Both the position numbers and the translations under genes were made by a program. The notes below the pieces were generated by a model that saw nothing but the letters and a program-made list of their open reading frames with translations, made no database searches and had not been told where the DNA came from. A stretch of 64,000 nt of DNA from Pleurotus djamor (lineage: Eukaryota; Basidiomycota; Agaricomycetes; Agaricales; Pleurotaceae), in the NCBI GenBank assembly GCA_029747585.1, contig JAPEVF010000053.1, forward strand, positions 1 to 64,000, written 5' to 3'. Shown here piece after piece: positions 22,138-32,224 of the stretch. The stretch's first letter is position 1, and each line of letters starts with the position of its first letter.

Positions 22138-23601
22138 CAACCCTCTCCCCCTTTGTAACTTACGATATCCTCGTTTACACGGACCGATTCCGTCCATCCT
22201 ACTCCCTTACGACTTGTGGAAATCACCTCTTACCTGCTTTGCTCCCATGGTTATCCTCAATTATCTTTCTTTTTGCATATTGTCTACATCTTTATCCTCT
22301 TCCCCCGCCAACCTACACATTNTCATATAAGTCCGTTCATAGTTCGTTTCTGTTTATCTCTCCCGTTCTCTTCTTTACTCGACGTGATGGGACGCTCGCT
22401 ATCTCCACAGCCTTTAGTGGAAAGTTGTTCGCCAAGGGCTTGTTGCACACCTTTCATTGTAGTCTACCCTGGTTGGCGATCCACCCCACACCCTCTTCCC
22501 CCACAAGCTCATATCCATCGTCTATTCACCTACATTTATTTCTCCATGCGATGGTAGCGGGCACGACGACGCTTTCTTTCCTCTGTCGTCGGAAGTAAAT
22601 GGATGTACGTACTTTATAGATAGAGTAGATGTAATTTTAGGTGTGCAATATGGATTTCTTCTGCTGGAAAAACGGAATGTACATAGGCGGGCTTGGGCTC
22701 CGCCGAGCAGCTGGCCACGATTTTCTCATGCTTTGCGTCGTGACTACCGAGCACAACGAGCGGACATCTCGTAGTCGATACGCGCAAATAAATGGATAAA
22801 TGACTTATGTACCAATGGAGAGAAGGATCAACCACGGAGGGACGGAAACTGAATATTGAATACCGATCGTCCGGACGAATAGCCAACACGGTTTGTTGCA
22901 AGAAAGCAGTACAAGCCCTCTACATAGAACAATCTACTCATCGAAAGTCATGGCAGATCTTCAGCTCCCCCGCATCATTCTACTGTAAATGTAAGGTAAA
23001 GCACGGGTCGTCAGGAGATGATGTCAAAACAAATGAACGTCATGTTGCTCACCGAAGCCAATTCCTAGGCCTGACCCCAGCCAATGAAGGTAACATTAGT
23101 ACCCGCCTCGTCCCGGGGAGCATTGCCTGGCTGGATATCCGGACGAAGGATGTGATACTTATCCCTGCGCTGAGACGTACTGTCGACAAAATGGTCCATC
23201 GTTCAGGCGGCTGTGACAGCGCACCTACGATCCGTTGTACCCGACGAGCCCATCTCGGTATGTACCAACGGAACGCTTGAAGAAACGAGTGGACCCAGGC
23301 GTTCGCCATGGTTCACCGAAGAGGCGAGAGCTCGTCTACGCGAGCTATATTATGCCTTCAATGCTGTCCTTTGCTTGAAATACTTTGATACCACGCCTTG
23401 TTGTGTGCCCCACGCTGGCACTATCCCATGGTTGAGACATTGACGAAGCATCCTCAGGATAAACCTTGAGCTACCGCGGGTTTCATTATTCAGTGAGCGG
23501 ATATTGAGCACACTACCGTCGTACAGGATAAATCACGCATTTTTGAGTATTGAGACGGCCTCGGAGGCGTAAAGAAGAGTATGATTGAACCAAAAACAAG
23601 A
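22138..23601. other. Intergenic with weak open frames
   Basis: The first 450 bases are the pyrimidine-rich 3' region of the kinase gene. A 157-codon frame (22807-23280, +) and an overlapping 76-codon frame (23213-23443, +) have ordinary composition but no recognisable domain or convincing start. They may be remnants. Confidence 0.4.
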
Positions 23602-24118
23602 TTACTTGTTCTTTGTATGTCTGCGCAGGAAGTCAGCATCTGATGCATTCTATTGAGCGTTACGCACCTATAAACGAATCTCTTCTTCGTATGTGAGAAT
23701 TCTCCCAGCTTATGCCCCACCATGTCCTGTGTTACGNNGAGTGTCGTTCTGATATCCACCCTGTATCCACTTCGACACACATGCCAAACCAAGATGATTG
23801 CTAGGATAAATCGAATATTCTTGACGCGTTCTAAACCGACGACCCCAATTGATAACCCAGTAAGCATTGAGCTTGTTGGTGTGTCAGGCTGTCCTTTTTC
23901 CAGTACGTCAAAAGAGAATCGATCCGTTTCTAACCACANTTTTTTAGGATGCGAGAGAGAACGCGAGTTGCATCTATGACGTGCCTTTTCTTTGACCACC
24001 TTGTACCGCTAAGTACCATACACTGCCTACTCACCGACAAAGCTGGTGGGAAAGCCTCTACCTTGGTTCCTCCTTGCACTGCCAAGTAACGTATTCCCTT
24101 TTCCGCGCGGCTGCACAC
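23602..24118 (-). CDS. Mitochondrial small-subunit ribosomal protein uS19m-like gene, possibly disrupted
   Basis: The C-terminal signature VTQDMVGHKLGEFSHTKKRF is a close match to uS19 proteins. Joining it over an intron (donor gtgcgt, acceptor cgcag) gives VYRHTKNK and a stop at 23602, the expected mitochondrial uS19 ending. Upstream, a segment ending GGTKVEAFPPALS then donor gtgagt resembles the N-terminal WKGP...FP region loosely. The next exon has NSRSLSHPKK, similar to the RS-x-x-x-LP segment, and runs straight into an N next to a poly-A run near 23939. The central HNGK-type segment is not readable in any frame. No ATG was found; the exon stays open upstream from the GTG at 24118. Sequencing error or true decay are both possible. 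Confidence 0.55.
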
Positions 24119-24437
24119 CTTCTGACTGCGGTTCAGGCTCGTAGCGCAGTACTTAATGGAATTTTCTTCAAACGAGATTCCGATGTTGCTTTTCGACTTC
24201 TTTGCGATATCAAATAGTAGGCTGGAAGCCCACCTCTATGTCGAGAGGATGATAGTAGATCCTCTTAGAATATAATCAAATAGACAACGAAACACTCTTC
24301 AAATGGAGATCTAAGTCTTGGCCGAAAAGAAGACGAACATTTTTAGGTGGCCCCTGACACGAAACGCGTGCTAATTATCACGTGTGGTTTAGCCATAATC
24401 GGAGTACAAAGATCCTTCAGTTTCATGAGTTCTTGCC
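24119..24437. other. Intergenic flank left of the transposon
   Basis: Upstream of the uS19m-like gene. Before insertion of the transposon it was probably contiguous with 30246-30292, the leader of the F-box gene, so it represents a divergent promoter region. Nothing coding is seen. Confidence 0.5.
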
Positions 24438-24443
24438 TCCTCC
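24438..24443. repeat. Left target-site duplication TCCTCC
   Basis: Six bases immediately outside the left inverted repeat, identical and in the same orientation to 30240-30245. Confidence 0.92.
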
Positions 24444-24506
24444 TATGCTGTACCGATCGTAAAAATATTATTTTGCACGCGCACGCGTTGAAAACCACGC
24501 GCACAC
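24444..24506 (+). repeat. Left terminal inverted repeat
   Basis: It starts TATGCTGTACCGATCG. The outer 40 bases match the reverse complement of 30200-30239 exactly; the inner about 23 bases match imperfectly and are rich in CACGCGC-type words. Confidence 0.95.
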
Positions 24507-24777
24507 TTGACAATCATGTGATACACATGTGAGCTGTTTGTTTCCCACACGCGTAGGCGACCATACCACGTCTCGTCGCAAACTCTCAAACTCCCTATTA
24601 CCATCTACGCGATTACTTCGTTGTACAGGCTGGCGCGGCTCCGACCTTGGAGCTATGCCGTCTGTGAACAACTTAGTACAATCGTTCCTACCGCTACAAT
24701 GCACAAATTGAAGGCTGGAGCGTCCGCGATCTTTGGTAGGTACGTCGCGTAAATGCATATTCTGGAAGTATTAGTGT

Positions 24778-25827
24778 TCAAGCTAACTGGACGCCATCAG
24801 TCCTCTCGTCTTCGACCGTCTCATCAGCGATGCTGGTCCACAACTGCTCCAGACGGATCACCCCGGCCTCGATGATATCCTCCATCCCCGCCGTTGCTCG
24901 TGCCGCTTTTGCCTTCATCATCACAGCCAACCTGCACTTCGGGTGCATACCGGGTACCCTCATCTCATCCACCTTCCTGCCTAACTCGTTGGGGGACATT
25001 GCAGATGTCGCCTCTGGACAATGAACCTCACGACCAATAAAGAGCCACCACGCATCCTTCCAGGCCTTGCGGCACTCGTTGTGGTTAGTGCATTCGATAT
25101 CGTGACGGTCGATCTTCGGCTCATTGAACGCCAGCTTCTTCCGCTCCCGTTCAATATGGGCCTTGACTTTGGCCAGGGTTTCAAATGTGTCGAGCCCGAG
25201 TTTCTGGACATCTTCTATCTTGAGCGTCGTGATCTCCCATTTCGCCATTGCCAGCGCCGAGAAACCTCTGCGGACCAACTCTGGGACACGATGCATACGT
25301 GCAATTCGGAGACGCTCGACGGCTCCCAAAACCAGCAACGAATATTTCTCGAGTTCATGGATTGCTTGCTTGCGACCACCCAGTATGCCCCACATATTTG
25401 ACAACTTCAGAACAGCTTCCCATTCTTCAACAGGGTAGGGAGGCGGTCTCCATCTAGCCGTATATCAGCTTCAATGACTGCTGAAGAAGAGTCTAGTTTC
25501 TTACCGAAAGTCAATGCAGTTTCTCAGTAGGTACTCAAATTCCTTCGCCGTTGCGCCTGGGAGAATGATGGGCTTCTCCCAAGTAACCCCCTCGGCCACC
25601 TCATCTTCTGGCTGTGGCAATAAATACATCCCCTTGAATACTGCGCTTCGACTTGCAAGCGCTTCTCGGTGAACCCGATATAGGGTATTTTCGACCTGAA
25701 GTAGATGTGAAATTATTAGGAATATCATAACACAGGAATTCAATTTACTCACTCGAAAGACCGTTCCCCCTTCTCCCTCCATCCAGAAGTCCTTCGACTG
25801 TGTCAGGATAGCACCTTCACTTTCCAT
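24778..25827 (-). CDS. BTB/POZ domain protein carried inside the transposon
   Basis: Three exons (25827-25753, 25695-25505, 25453-24778) give 313 residues with no frame break. The BTB fold occupies about residues 10-100: KDFWMEGEGGTVFRVENTLY, then HREALASRSAVFKGMYLLP, IILPGATAKEFEYLLRNCID and PPYPVEEWEAVLKLSNMWG. The second half is the alpha-helical extension seen in mushroom BTB proteins (WEITTLKIEDVQKLGL), with a cysteine/histidine-bearing segment (HDIECTNHNECRKAWKDAWW) and a helical tail. Such proteins often act as substrate adaptors for Cullin-3 ligases or as regulators; that role is inference here. It lies wholly between the inverted repeats and shares a 97-bp divergent promoter with the transposase, so it is either a captured host gene or a standard component of this element family. 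Confidence 0.9.
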
Positions 25828-25924
25828 ACAGGCTGCTTCGTGCTTGCTCAGTTGGGCGTTGAGAGGAAAGTTTTCGCAGTGCTTGTCATGTGATTTAACC
25901 AGCTGCCTTTCTCCTCAAACCTCG
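25828..25924. promoter_or_regulatory. Short divergent promoter between BTB and transposase genes
   Basis: Only 97 bp separate the two start codons, so both promoters and leaders must fit here or overlap the coding regions. No clear TATA box is visible. Confidence 0.55.
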
Positions 25925-27951
25925 ATGGCCTGCCTCCCTCCTCTGCTACCAGAATTCCCTCAGCTTGTGCACCGCAACTCGATCCATCCTCAGCCCTGGT
26001 CCGACAATGTTACCCAATCTCAAAACATCCTCTTCGAGGGCTATCGTCGCGGCCTTGGGGTCCTTCAAGAAGAAGCTGACCTTATACGATTGCGGTGGCA
26101 TCGTGATAAGGTCATGAACGACCTCCTCCCCCTCCTCTTTGCAATTGAAGATAACAAGCAAGAGGCCGATATCGCTGATGAATGGCTTGTCGCCGCTGCA
26201 ACCGCTCTTGCCGGTTTGATCCTCCATCTTGACCATGCCTCTTCAACGACTCGCCGGTATGTCTACTAATATATTCTTCTTTGTATCACTCAATGACAGA
26301 CTATATAGTGAGGAGAACCATGTCATAGTTCCTGAACCCCTCCAGCGCATCCATACCGGCAATCCTGGTCGTCCATCAACTCAGATAAATGCCACCTTCC
26401 TTGCAGACGCCATGAAAGCAGATCGAAATATATCCAAATCCAAGCTTGCCGCAATGCTAGGCATCTCCCGCCCTACTCTCAATAAACAGTTGCGAGCACG
26501 TGGCCTCCATCGCCAATTCAACGACATTACCAACGACGATCTCGATTTACTGGTCAAAACGTACCGCCAGACAAAGCCTCAGAACGGAATCCGCTATTTA
26601 ACCGGGTTCCTTCGTCGCCACGGCCTCCGAATTCAACGTCATCGCGTCAATGGGTCCATCAATCGTGTTGATCCTGTTGGTCGAGTCTTACGGCGGCGTG
26701 AGGCCATAAACCGTCGGGATTACAAGACAACTCGGCCCAACGCAGTCTGGCACTGTGATGGTCACCATAAGCTGATCCGATGGGGCATCGTTATACATGG
26801 ATTTGTAGATGGGTATTGTCGAACGGTATGTAGCCAGTCCAATGTTGTTTTCTCTTCACTCATACTTTCTCATTTAGGTTGTCGGGCTTCGCGCAAGCAC
26901 TTCGAACTCGGCTGAAACCGTCTTGGACGTTTTCCTATCGGCGGTCGAAAAATATGGGGATCCCTCCCGTGTTCGTGGAGACCGCGGTGGGGAGAACATA
27001 TTGGTAAGTATATGGATGATCCTTCGGCGCGGCCCCAATCGCGCCTCCTTTATGTGGGGAACGTAAGTAATCTGTCTCTGTAATACTATGCAGCACGCCT
27101 GACCTCTAAGCCACGATAGATCCACGCACAATACACGGATAGAACGTCTCTGGGTTGAAGTGGGCCGGCATTTTGGACGACAATGGCGAGCCTTCTTTTC
27201 CCGTCTCGAGCGACTCCACCACCTCGACCGCGAGGATCCGCATCATCTATGGCTTTTACATGTCATGTTTCTTCACGAGATAAACAATGATGCCGACAAC
27301 TTCATAGCAGAATGGAACGCACATCCTATCTCGGGCAAGGACACCACGCACAACATGTCCCCAAATGTATGTTATCCATCTGTCCACATCCTGCTCACAC
27401 TTATGTTATTGCTCTTATCGTAGGACATGCGATTACTTGGTCAAGTCCAGAACGGTGTCTATAACAACAACGATTACAGTGATGCCCATCCAGCCGTCCT
27501 CCAGGTGATTTCCCAGCGAGACCAGAACACTGCGGGTCCCAGCTCTCAACTAGCTGACAACGAAGGCCACGATGATCGCAATATCATTGGTGCTCACGTC
27601 GTTTCAGATATGGGAAGCCAAATTGGCGAAAGCCAAGCTAATCATATCAGACATGACGCAATTCCCGTTCCCTCGACAACAAGCCCATTTCCTCCTCCAG
27701 TAGAAAAAGACTTCCTTGAGGCTCTACCCGAGTTAGCTGGATGTCCACTGCCTCGTGGATTCGGGCTACATCAAGATGAGTGGGAGGATGGCCAGTATCC
27801 CACGTATGAACATCTCAGTACTGGACACCGTCGGAAGGAGCTTCGTATTGCATTATCATCGGAAATTTGGCAGCGACGTGCCGAACGATGGGTTGTAGCC
27901 CTTAATTTCATGCTTCGAGTGAAGTTCTCCTTGGAAACACCAGCCCCTTAG
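25925..27951 (+). CDS. DDE transposase with HTH and rve-type integrase core
   Basis: Five exons (25925-26256, 26300-26825, 26878-27062, 27120-27366, 27424-27951) give 605 residues. All four introns are GT-AG (43-57 nt) and keep frame. About 110 residues of helical N-terminal sequence come first. A helix-turn-helix (ISKSKLAAMLGISRPTLNKQ, about residues 155-175) follows, then the linker with QNGIRYLTGFLRRHGL. The integrase core shows WHCDGHHKLIRWGIVIHG (D264), VRGDRGGEN (D321) and HNTRIERLWVEVGRHFG (E356), a D-56-D-34-E layout as in IS3/retroviral integrases. HHLWLLHVMFLHEINND and SPNDMRLLGQV are typical of the fungal integrase-core family (Pfam rva_4 as I recall). All three catalytic residues are present, so the enzyme is probably active. 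Confidence 0.95.
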
Positions 27952-28048
27952 GNTTTTTTTGATCGAAAATTTGTTTTCTGTTACTGTACAAATAGGCCTA
28001 ACAAATACATGTTTTCACATTGCGCCCCCACATCTCGCTCCTTCGTCT

Positions 28049-29694
28049 ATGGCAAGCTCAACCAATCCAAACAACGGCCTCGGCAACACGTCACAAATTG
28101 TTCGCGGCGTTGTCAACAAAATGCTACATGACGGCTCTCATGCCTCTTCTATGGCAGCGGTACGAGATGAGGCCTTCAAGAACTATCGCCCTGAGCAAGA
28201 CGCAACTGGTCTGCCAGGACAGGTGAGCTTCCTCATTATTCAGATCAGACTACGATTTGGTACTGATTCACCCTAGTCGTCGAAAAATAGTCGGGGAAAA
28301 TCCAAGAAGTCTGGGAAACAAGGGAGCCAGGAGTTTGGAAATATCGTTATGATTCCATTTGGGCTTCTCGTGAGTCACCCTTTCTTTATCTATCCCGTTC
28401 GGACTGAGACCCAGTCCACTACGTCTACCTCCAGAAAATCTCGGGGGGCAAAATAAAGCCGCCGACGATGAACCAGATGCAAGTCCTCGAAAGCTACGGA
28501 ATGGCAGTCACTTACGGGACGACAGCCCGACACCAACAAATCGACATCAGTTGGGGTCCAAAAGCCATAAACCAGATGCTTCGCGGACTTTTCCCTCACT
28601 GCTTCGGAATCATGGCTCGTTCTCATCCCTGGATCCAGACTATCGACGCTAACGATGCTGTTCGCGAAACCCGCGAATTTCCTTACGTTCTTCTTTGCAA
28701 CGAGAAAAATCTATTGAAAGTTGTACCAGCAGGGTACATAACTGGGGCGCAAATCTTGGCCAACAAGGGTAGGAAAGGTGTAGGTAAGACTGAGTTGACA
28801 ATCTGGATCGGTATGTTATCCTATCAGTCTATGTCATTGGACTTCTTCCCCACATCATTTAGGAACTCGGCAGGAAATTCCTGAGCCAGTGTATACATCA
28901 CCACGCATCCGTGAAGTAAACTCGACTCTGAGTGAAGGGTCGATGATTGACCCTGGCCCTGAAGCAACACCAATCGCATTGGCCTCGGCACCCATCCCCT
29001 CTACATCAGCTAGCGGCTCAAGCCTTGGCAAGCGCAAGGAGCTTCACCCTGTCGGGTTGGGATCTACCTCGAGTACGGGCCAGGAGACTGCTCACGATTA
29101 CAAGGGTAAAGGCAAAGCAAGTACGTACAAATCTATCAACTGTGAATTTAGTTCATCATTCCCAACTTTTGCCTTGCTTTATCTACTACAGTCGAAGACC
29201 CACTTTTTACACCTTTGGAAGATAGCGGGTCTGAAGAACTTCCATTCTCGGTACTTGATGGCTATGACTCTGAAGACTACAAACCAAAGCGTCGCCGTTC
29301 AAGCACAGCCCCACTGTCAACATTTCCCCAGCCAAGTTCAAGTCACAATCTCCCCCACTTACCCGAAGTCGGACCACCACCCACAGCGGCTCCCGAGACA
29401 GTGGACGGAGCATCTAGTGCTGGTAACAACGGCGCGGAGAATGGTATGTGGCTTTTGTTCGTACTACAACTGTTCTTGACTCTCAAACTGACCCTTTGAA
29501 AAGGAATCATCGATCTCACGGCAGACCAAGACCCATGGTTCGAGAACAACGATGGTACCATAACTGGCGGACCGTCTACTCCGAGTCCAAAAGCAAGCCC
29601 AACACCTGACTTGCAGTCACCCCTCGTCTATCCCACCCAAGAGTACGACAATGTCTTCGACCCTGACCGAAAGGTCTTCATCCACTTCCACTGA
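28049..29694 (+). CDS. Transposon accessory protein of unknown function
   Basis: Six exons (28049-28222, 28277-28369, 28435-28810, 28863-29120, 29192-29443, 29504-29694) splice cleanly into 447 residues. The N-terminal 60 residues are polar (starting MASSTNPNNGLGNTS). A basic stretch SKNSRGKSKKSGKQ precedes a globular segment running from IVMIPFGLL through NQMQVLESYGMAVTYGTTAR, DISWGPKAINQMLRGLFPHC and HPWIQTID to VVPAGYITGAQILANKGRKG. The second half is disordered, Ser/Pro-rich and acidic. It carries a likely nuclear localisation signal (KPKRRRSS), a SUMO-interaction-like IIDLTADQD and the end KVFIHFH. I recognise no domain. Its position after the transposase, inside the repeats, suggests a partner in transposition or in element regulation. 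Confidence 0.85.
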
Positions 29695-30176
29695 GTACAT
29701 GGCCTATCGCGGTTTGCTTAAACCCTCTCTAAAGTCTTTATCCACCCCCCTCGCAACCAATGACCGGTGATTAGTACTACCGATGCGGGTTGGGCGCGGG
29801 TCTAATATCCTAGTTTAATCATTTCACCAAACTTCTCAGCATCTTTGCTGGCCGTAATTCACTGCTTCATATTCCATCATATATCTAATTTCGTACTTTT
29901 ACGACATACTTTGTCCGCACCGTAATTCTCCTTCTAAACCTTTTGTACTGATCGTGAGAATTTCTACTAGTATCTAATGCTTCGGTCGCAACTTCAAAGC
30001 CACCTACAACCCGGGGCATTGCCTATTTCGCTCTAAGCTTTGGATTGGGATATCAAAGGGATAGCATATCCCACCTGGGCAACCCAAAAGATAGCCTCTG
30101 AGCATAGAGGCTCCTCGGCATCTTGTAGTCTCATGTGCGATCACTTACTGACCGTGAGAAATGAGGTGCTTGATAA
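29695..30176. other. Non-coding right arm of the transposon
   Basis: AT-rich, multi-stop sequence downstream of the accessory gene, probably 3' UTR and subterminal DNA. No gene is seen. Confidence 0.6.
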
Positions 30177-30239
30177 CGGGTGCGCGCGATTTCAAGGCAT
30201 GCGCGTGCAAAATAATATTTTTACGATCGGTACAGCATA
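30177..30239 (-). repeat. Right terminal inverted repeat
   Basis: Its reverse complement starts TATGCTGTACCGATCG and is identical to the left repeat over the outer 40 bases, with an imperfect inner part including CGCGCGCAC. Confidence 0.95.
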
Positions 30240-30245
30240 TCCTCC
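30240..30245. repeat. Right target-site duplication TCCTCC
   Basis: Direct copy of 24438-24443 immediately outside the right inverted repeat. Confidence 0.92.
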
Positions 30246-30292
30246 CACCATCTTGACGTACCCCAGCATCGGCGACGCGATTTCGAAATCTG

Positions 30293-32011
30293 ATGTGCAA
30301 CACTGTCCACCACGAAGACCTTCCGAACGAACTATGGATCCACGTATTTGACCTGGTCGAGTCGCCCAATGACCTTATCCACCTTCTGCTCACTTGTCGT
30401 CGATTTTACGCAATGGCATTGAGGCCTATCTATCGACGTATCCAGTGGATTCATCCGGTTCATACCGCGGAGAATCTGCTCGTATGGCAAGGAGGCAACA
30501 CAGAAGTGGCGTCGTTGAGCGAGGTCCCAAAGTCCCTGGTCATTGCCCATCACGCGGGTTTGGCAGAGGACGATATCCTGCACACACATCGTATCAGTCA
30601 GACGACTGTAACCTTGGTCAATGAACTGACAGCTCACCAACTTGGATACGAAACTTACCCACAACCCCCACCTCTTCATGTCCTTCTTCCTTCAATGTCA
30701 ATAGGCATGATAGGATTCCCCTCCGTGGACGCAGACAGGCCCGGACCGCTCTGCATCTCCAATGCCTTCATGGGCCCAAGAATCACCTCCTTCACCCGCC
30801 TCACCGACTTGTCCTTCTTCGACTCGTCGATTCCCGAGTCCGTCTATCACACCATATTTTCGTTGCCACAACTACGTCGCCTTTCCATTGAATATTGCAC
30901 ATTACCTGCCTTGACCTACACCGATAGCATGCTCTCGTCTTTCGCCAACCTTCCCATCACCGATCTGACGCTGAGATGCTTCAGCTACATGTATAATCGG
31001 CGCGATATGATGCACATGCTCTTAACGCCATATCTTCTGTGTACCGCCTCCGACATCAGGACTATGAAAATTGACTGGACCCGTAAATCCGCCCTCTTCT
31101 TCGCCCACACGGACAATGCGATAGGGTATGAATACACCCTCTCAACGAAGCTGACCGAGGTTGACATTCGGATGCCACACGAACACCTGTGGCCGAAGCA
31201 AGACAACCTTTCGCGCAGACTATATACTGACGCGCTTGCTTTGTTCCTCTTCCAAATGCCCACGATCACTAAACTCACTTTGACCAACAAGCTGCACGCT
31301 TTCCATATCTCTGCAGCCGCCCTTCCTCGGCTCACACACCTCTCGGCTCCGTTGTCGGCGGTTTACGCCCTCCTCGGAAGGCCGCTGACCCACGTTCACG
31401 TATCCGATGTTATGCGGTACCACCAGCCATTCACCGCTTGCATCGAGGCCCTTGCCAATTCTTGTCCTCAATTGCAAAGTCTGGGATTCCTCCTTCCCGC
31501 ATGGGAGGATGAGATCCTGTACGTGATCTCAGACAAGTTCTCCAACTTACGAGAACTGTGCATGACTTATGTGGTGAATAATCCAACTGAGGTNTTGTNC
31601 TGGGTGTTTTTTTTTTGGTATGACTTAGACTCATTCGTCTATTAGTACACGCTACTCAGTATGGCGCATCGATTCCTCTTCAACTTCCCCAAACTTGAGA
31701 CAGTTCGTGTCTTCAAACCAGTGCTCCTCCGCGAGATCAATCAACATATGGGCCAGTCTCGTCATTTGGATCGTGAAATTTATACGATTCATGATGATAG
31801 TCTGGGGCCTGGTGCCGCGGACGAGGAGGATGTGAAAGAGTTGATCATGACGTGGAAGAAGCCTTGTCCGACATTGAAGGAGATTCAGTTCGAGTATAAA
31901 AGTGTTTGGAAGAAAAGCCCTGACGGATCGGGGTGGGTGAAGAAGTCGTTGAATGATACGTTGTTGAAAGTGACTGAGGCGATGGAGTTGAAGTGGGGGT
32001 TGGCATCTTGA
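30293..32011 (+). CDS. F-box protein
   Basis: Exons 30293-31591 and 31646-32011 give 554 residues. The N-terminal F-box is EDLPNELWIHVFDLVESPND, then LLLTCRRFYAMALRPIYRRI. The rest has leucine-rich repeat-like strands (for example LPQLRRLSIEYCTL, FANLPITDLTLRCF, MPTITKLTLTNKLHAF, CPQLQSLGFLLP and FSNLRELCMTYVV). F-box proteins link substrates to SCF ubiquitin ligases through Skp1. The intron contains two N and a poly-T run, but the junction PTE/YTLLSMAHRF keeps frame. The transposon ends 53 bases before this ATG, so the native promoter has been displaced by 5.8 kb. Confidence 0.85.
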
Positions 32012-32224
32012 CTGTAATCTGATGGACAAAAAGTATCTAAGCTGTAGGTGCTATGAGATTGAAGTTATTTTGTATGTAACATCATTACTCTGTGTTTCGC
32101 ATCTGTATACGTGTTGTACAATCTCATCGTGTCCGCGTTGGTTTGACGGCCTACACAGTTTCGGAGCCCCTGGACGAAGAGGAAGTGCGCCAGCGCCTCA
32201 CAAACCTCAATTTCAACTCTCACC

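Larger units (their letters stand above)
24444..30239 (+). mobile_element. Complete 5796-bp DNA transposon with rve/DDE transposase, accessory gene and BTB cargo
   Basis: The element is bounded by terminal inverted repeats beginning TATGCTGTACCGATCG at both ends and by a 6-bp direct duplication TCCTCC. Inside are three intact multi-exon genes: a BTB/POZ gene (24778-25827, -), the transposase (25925-27951, +) and an accessory gene (28049-29694, +). The BTB and transposase genes are divergent across only 97 bp; transposase and accessory genes are head-to-tail with 97 bp between stop and start. Near-identity of the inverted-repeat tips, a perfect target duplication and open frames imply recent insertion. 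A 6-bp duplication and an IS3-like integrase fold recall the IS3EU-type eukaryotic elements described in Repbase, but that assignment is from memory and unchecked. Confidence 0.95.
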
